Source: Thiotrichaceae bacterium
GTDB lineage: Bacteria > Pseudomonadota > Gammaproteobacteria > Thiotrichales > Thiotrichaceae
DNA: 17,293 nt
Direction of reading: 5' to 3'
Assembly: GCA_015494435.1 (NCBI GenBank)
Contig: WGBH01000216.1
Coordinates: forward strand, 1 to 17,293
The translations under genes were made by a program, and so were the position numbers. Positions 14,223-17,293 of this stretch are shown here, piece after piece (within the stretch, counting starts at the first letter, position 1; each line of letters opens with the position of its first letter). The notes beneath the pieces are model-generated. The model did not search any database, was not told the DNA's origin, and was given only the letters and a program-made list of their open reading frames with translations.

Positions 14223-14759
14223 CTAATCAGCCATTGCAGTGCTCATCTTTTTCAGACGACCTTGAATCGAACCATCTATTACTAAGTCACCAGCTTTAAT
14301 AATTGCACCGCCGAGCAGTGCTTTATCAATGCTGACCTTAAGCTTAACTTTACGTCCAAGGCGTTTTTGCAGAGCCGTTGTTATTGACTTCTCTTCTGCC
14401 TTTGTCAACTTTTTAGCGGATATAACAATCGCTTCGATACTGCCTTCTGCCTCATCTTTTAGCACTTCAAATAAAGCACTAATTTCAGGAAGAAGTTGAA
14501 TTCGATTATTTTCTGCCAATGTTTTGACAAGGTTTTGTGCCTTTTCATCCAGTTTGTCATCACATAACTGAATGAATACATCCGCACCTGTTTGTTTGGC
14601 CATCTTAGGTGCATTTAATAATTTCACAACCTCTTCATTTGTTGCTATTGCACCCATAAAATTAAGTGACTCAGACCAATTATCTAACTCACCTGTTTCT
14701 TTAGCCATTTCAAACACTGCGCGGGCATAAGGACGGGCAGCCGTTGTCAATTCAGACAT
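14223..14759 (-). CDS. atpH: ATP synthase F1 subunit delta
   Basis: Joins the peripheral stalk to the top of F1. The 178 residues compare with 177 in E. coli. The start ELTTAARPYARAVFEMAKET is the typical N-terminal helical domain, and the C-terminal part has LGRKVKLKVSIDKALLGGAI and KAGDLVIDGSIQGRLKKM, the hallmark stretch that binds subunit b. The ATG follows AAGGGGGCAAT, nine bases after atpF. Confidence 0.97.
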   Translation of the reverse strand: MSELTTAARPYARAVFEMAKETGELDNWSESLNFMGAIATNEEVVKLLNAPKMAKQTGADVFIQLCDDKLDEKAQNLVKTLAENNRIQLLPEISALFEVLKDEAEGSIEAIVISAKKLTKAEEKSITTALQKRLGRKVKLKVSIDKALLGGAIIKAGDLVIDGSIQGRLKKMSTAMAD

Positions 14760-14768
14760 ATTGCCCCC

Positions 14769-15239
14769 TTATATTTGTGCGATAAGATCTTTTAATGCGT
14801 TCTTATGCACATTAATGTCAATCTCTTTGCCAACAATTCTACTTGCACCAGCAACGGCTAATGCTGAAACCTGCTTACGCAAACCATCCTTAGCACGATT
14901 AACTTCTTGATCTATCTCAGCTTGAGCACCTACCATAATACGCTCTGCCTCTTCTGCTGCTTTCGCTTTTGCTTCATCGATCATCTGAGTATCTCGCGAT
15001 TTTGCTTTGGCTATAATTTCAGCTGCTTGTCGCTTCGCTTCATTTACAACTTCCTCAGCACGCTTTTGGGCCATCTCTTGTTCTTGCAAACCTTTTTCAG
15101 ATGCAGCTAAGCCGTCTGCAATCTTCTTTTGACGTGCATCAAGGACAGCAGAAAGAGGCCCCCACAAGTGCTTATTCACGAGCCAAATAAGGATCGTAAA
15201 GGCCAGAACCTGTGCTATTAATGTGATTGTAATACTCAC
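14769..15239 (-). CDS. atpF: ATP synthase F0 subunit b
   Basis: Peripheral-stalk subunit. A longer frame reaches TTG at 15263, but GTG at 15239 is preceded by GAGGTAGATAAC. It gives exactly 156 residues, the E. coli length, with the usual short periplasmic start (SITITLIAQ), so I choose it. One membrane helix (LAFTILIWLVNKHLWGPL) is followed by a long charged coiled coil (RQKKIADGLAASEKGLQEQE onwards). It ends in the delta-binding region (LRKQVSALAVAGASRIVGKE). It lies 83 bases after atpE, a longer gap that may hold control of subunit stoichiometry. Confidence 0.96.
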   Translation of the reverse strand: MSITITLIAQVLAFTILIWLVNKHLWGPLSAVLDARQKKIADGLAASEKGLQEQEMAQKRAEEVVNEAKRQAAEIIAKAKSRDTQMIDEAKAKAAEEAERIMVGAQAEIDQEVNRAKDGLRKQVSALAVAGASRIVGKEIDINVHKNALKDLIAQI

Positions 15240-15322
15240 GTTATCTACCTCATTACTAAACAATATTATGCCAATCTATAAAAATTCATAAAATTGACGA
15301 CTTAAAAACTACAAGTAGTTTT

Positions 15323-15610
15323 TTATAGTCCAGCAATTGCAGTTTGCATAGCACCTACGAATGGATTTGCAAATAAGAACCACATTGCAAACGCTAGAAT
15401 GATGAATGGGAAAGACTCCATTAAACCAGCAAAGATGAACATATTCGTCATCAATTGAGGACGCATTTCTGGTTGACGCGCGATTCCTTCCAATGTCTTA
15501 GCACAAATAAGACCCCAACCAATCGCAGAACCTAGTCCCGCAGCAGCAAGAATCACACCAACACCAACAGCTGTATAAGCATAGATCTGAGCAATCATTT
15601 CAGCAGTCAT
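15323..15610 (-). CDS. atpE: ATP synthase F0 subunit c (proteolipid)
   Basis: Forms the ion-driven rotor ring. The 95 residues exceed the 79 of E. coli, with extra residues mainly at the ends. Helix 1 contains AAAGLGSAIGWGLICAKTLE, the polar loop is ARQPEMRP with Arg45-Gln46-Pro47, and helix 2 is FAGLMESFPFIILAFAMWFL. The ion-binding acid is Glu65, where E. coli has Asp61. Ser66 follows it as in sodium-type rings, but Trp32 replaces their Gln and residue 70 is Ile instead of Tyr, so proton coupling is more likely. The ATG follows AGGAGATATGCA, a strong site that suits the need for many copies. Gaps of about 84 bases lie on both sides. Confidence 0.98.
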   Translation of the reverse strand: MTAEMIAQIYAYTAVGVGVILAAAGLGSAIGWGLICAKTLEGIARQPEMRPQLMTNMFIFAGLMESFPFIILAFAMWFLFANPFVGAMQTAIAGL

Positions 15611-15694
15611 TGCATATCTCCTAAAGATTAAAAATTTAAAGTTAAAATAAAAAAATGAAAATTGTGTTTAAGTTATATCGCTAATAAATATAAC

Positions 15695-16513
15695 TTAGTG
15701 ATCTGTTTCGTGTGCCATACCAAGATACACGATAGTAAGTACCATAAAGATAAACGCTTGTAAGGTAATAACCAATATATGGAAAATCAACCAAGCTAAA
15801 TCAAGCACCGTTTGCAATGGGAACCAGATGAGCAAACCTGCACTCAAGGTCGCACCTAATGTTAGCAACGCAATAAGTAAGAACACCAATTCACCCGCAA
15901 ACATATTTCCGAACAAACGTAAACCGAGGCTTAATGGCTTTGCTAGCTCTTCAATGGCTGTCATTATTATATTAGCTGGCACTGCCATTTTGCCAAAGGG
16001 ATGGAATAAAAACATTTTGAGATAACCGATTGGACCTTTGATTTTTAAGTTGTAATAAACGGTTAAAACAAAAACAACTAAAGCCATTGCTAGGGGAGTA
16101 TTCAAATCTGTTGTAGGTACAACCTTTAAATGCGAAACACCTAAACCCTCTGCCAAGATTGGTAATAAATCAACAGGAACTAAATCCATAAAATTCATTA
16201 GCCAAACCCATAAGAAAACAGTTAATGCTAGTGGTGCTATTAGAGGGTTATGTCCAGGAAAAGAGTCTTTTACTTGTGTTTGCACAAATTCTAAAATCAT
16301 CTCGACAAAATTTTGAAACTTTCCTGGAACACCTGATTCGAGATCCGCTTTAACTTTCTTTGCCATCCAAAAAATTACAGCACCCAAGAGGGCGCTTATA
16401 ATGATGCTATCCCAATTGATTGTCCAAAAGCCTTCACCTGTATGTAAATTTGTAAGGTGATGTTGAATATAGGCGACTGTACCTCCGCCACCATCAGAGT
16501 TTTCTACTGACAC
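15695..16513 (-). CDS. atpB: ATP synthase F0 subunit a
   Basis: Membrane subunit that forms the two ion half-channels beside the c ring. The 272 residues compare with 271 in E. coli, and several hydrophobic helices are present. The essential arginine is Arg199 in LGLRLFGNMFAGELVFLL, with Glu208 matching E. coli Glu219. His245 in WLIFHILVITLQAFIFMVL matches E. coli His245. The start codon is GTG, supported by GAGGATATTAAC upstream. The N-terminal segment is Gly-rich (NSDGGGGTVAYIQHHLTNL). Confidence 0.98.
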   Translation of the reverse strand: MSVENSDGGGGTVAYIQHHLTNLHTGEGFWTINWDSIIISALLGAVIFWMAKKVKADLESGVPGKFQNFVEMILEFVQTQVKDSFPGHNPLIAPLALTVFLWVWLMNFMDLVPVDLLPILAEGLGVSHLKVVPTTDLNTPLAMALVVFVLTVYYNLKIKGPIGYLKMFLFHPFGKMAVPANIIMTAIEELAKPLSLGLRLFGNMFAGELVFLLIALLTLGATLSAGLLIWFPLQTVLDLAWLIFHILVITLQAFIFMVLTIVYLGMAHETDH

Positions 16514-16570
16514 GTTAATATCCTCACTAAAGTTTAAATTTTTTTAACTGTTACCGATTAAGATCAATGC

Positions 16571-16939
16571 CTAACGAACAGCGACAACACCCGTGATCCA
16601 AGCCACGACTGCCGTTAAAACTAGAGGTATTGGATTAAAGCCTAATATCCCCATCCCTACCCCAAACAACACAAGCACTAGAACAAATCGAAGCACTGCA
16701 CTGCCATATAAAATTCCCATTGCTGTTTTTGGGTCATCTTTAGCGAGCTTTGTCGCTTTGATCACACTTAACCCAAGCGCCCAACTTACAAACAGACTTA
16801 CAAAACCACCATACAGAGCCGCGACTCCATGCACAGGGTCACGCAGCGCAAATAAAATTGCGATCACTGCGATAATAATTACTTGATATTTACGACTCTT
16901 TTTTGCTTTTCCAACAACTTCATTAACTTCCGCTGTCAT
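16571..16939 (-). CDS. atpI: ATP synthase subunit I (AtpI family)
   Basis: Small membrane protein of the ATP synthase I-chain family. The family helps assemble the c ring and has been linked to Mg/Ca transport in some bacteria. ATGs at 16945 and 16939 are both in frame. The second has AAGGA five bases upstream, whereas the first directly abuts that motif, so I take 16939 and 122 residues. There are four hydrophobic segments (YQVIIIAVIAILFAL, LYGGFVSLFVSWALGLSVI, VLRFVLVLVLFGVGMGIL, PLVLTAVVAWITGVVAV). The start still overlaps the end of the upstream gene by 17 bases, so translation is coupled. Sequence is poorly conserved in this family, and the call leans on topology and position. Confidence 0.85.
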   Translation of the reverse strand: MTAEVNEVVGKAKKSRKYQVIIIAVIAILFALRDPVHGVAALYGGFVSLFVSWALGLSVIKATKLAKDDPKTAMGILYGSAVLRFVLVLVLFGVGMGILGFNPIPLVLTAVVAWITGVVAVR

Positions 16940-17159
16940 TTTCATCCTTACCAGTATTTTGATACTGCAAAAGAGCGTGAATTTTTTTCATTCCACCAAC
17001 AAAGCCCAACACGCCAAACAACAACATAAAGATGGGTAGCGTAGCTAACCACTGATCTACAAAGTAACCTATGATCAAACCAGAAATAATCATTGATGCA
17101 AAAACATTACCCGCACCAACATGAAGAAGACTAGTTTTTGTCGCCTTAGAATCGCTCAT
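16923..17159 (-). CDS. AtpZ-like small membrane protein, first gene of the atp operon
   Basis: A 78-residue protein with two membrane helices, at about 14-34 (GAGNVFASMIISGLIIGYFV) and 39-57 (PIFMLLFGVLGFVGGMKKI). The first has the small-residue pattern and the 'GYFVDQWL' turn typical of the AtpZ / F0F1 'ATPase gene 1' family; the last 20 residues are polar. Homologues sit beside AtpI in many non-enteric bacteria and in N-type ATPases (AtpQ). Together with AtpI, roles in c-ring assembly or in divalent-cation uptake have been proposed. The ATG has AAAGG upstream, and the gene overlaps atpI. Enteric atp operons lack this gene. Confidence 0.8.
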   Translation of the reverse strand: MSDSKATKTSLLHVGAGNVFASMIISGLIIGYFVDQWLATLPIFMLLFGVLGFVGGMKKIHALLQYQNTGKDENDSGS

Positions 17160-17199
17160 TTATAGACCTTTCCCCTTCAGACTATTCAACAAACGCATG

Positions 17200-17228
17200 A
17201 GTCTAGCACTACCGTTGGTCACACTCAA
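17200..17228 (-). promoter_or_regulatory. Candidate atp operon promoter with extended -10
   Basis: On the - strand TTGAGT (17228-17223), a 17-base spacer and TAGACT (17205-17200) form a sigma70-type promoter, with TGC just before the -10 (extended -10). Very A/T-rich DNA from about 17229 upwards could act as an UP element. Transcription would start near 17193, about 34 bases before the first ATG. Confidence 0.5.
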
Positions 17229-17293
17229 TCAATTAATTAAGTATTTATTAATTTTTTAATTAACAAAATAAAATAAACTAATCACCTAAAGAC

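Noticed and set aside
15323..15610. Sodium-translocating ATP synthase
   Set aside because: Only Glu65 and Ser66 of the sodium site are present; the Gln and Tyr ligands are replaced by Trp32 and Ile70.

Overview
This window comes from a low-G+C gammaproteobacterium. The evidence is the complete F-type ATP synthase operon running straight towards glmU-glmS, a Proteobacteria-type tcdA, and subunit lengths and catalytic residue positions that match E. coli almost one for one (AtpA 513 aa, AtpD 459 aa, AtpF 156 aa). The ATP synthase c subunit carries Glu instead of Asp as its ion-binding residue, and the operon starts with two small AtpZ/AtpI-type membrane proteins, so it is not an enteric bacterium. 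The genus cannot be fixed from the sequence alone.

Layout: 1-1354 is on the + strand, with the end of a TatD-family nuclease gene, a small membrane-anchored unknown, and tcdA (t6A cyclase). It converges on moaE (molybdopterin synthase large subunit, - strand). From about 1956 to 3983 lies an accessory block. It holds a truncated transposase with a hairpin over its start codon, a REP-like double hairpin, an orphan coding remnant, and a translationally coupled pair of exported proteins of unknown function. Imperfect inverted repeats (1956-1980 and 3956-3983) bracket the block, and it lies just downstream of glmS, whose 3' end is the classical Tn7-type attachment region.

From 4027 to 8561 (- strand) an operon encodes an exported papain/NlpC-like unknown, GlmU and GlmS. 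The two Glm enzymes make UDP-GlcNAc for peptidoglycan and LPS, so the exported protein may act on the envelope. From 8713 to 9768 is a self-contained transcription unit (sigma70-type promoter, lipoprotein gene, terminator). Its product is an outer-membrane-type lipoprotein with three copies of a His/Cys module (three HxH pairs and two Cys per copy) followed by a C-terminal peptidoglycan-binding domain. I do not recognise this architecture, and it is the best candidate for something undescribed.

From 9845 to 17228 (- strand) is the whole ATP synthase operon, atpZ-like/atpI/atpB/E/F/H/A/G/D/C, with a candidate extended -10 promoter upstream and a strong terminator after atpC. All catalytic residues checked are present.
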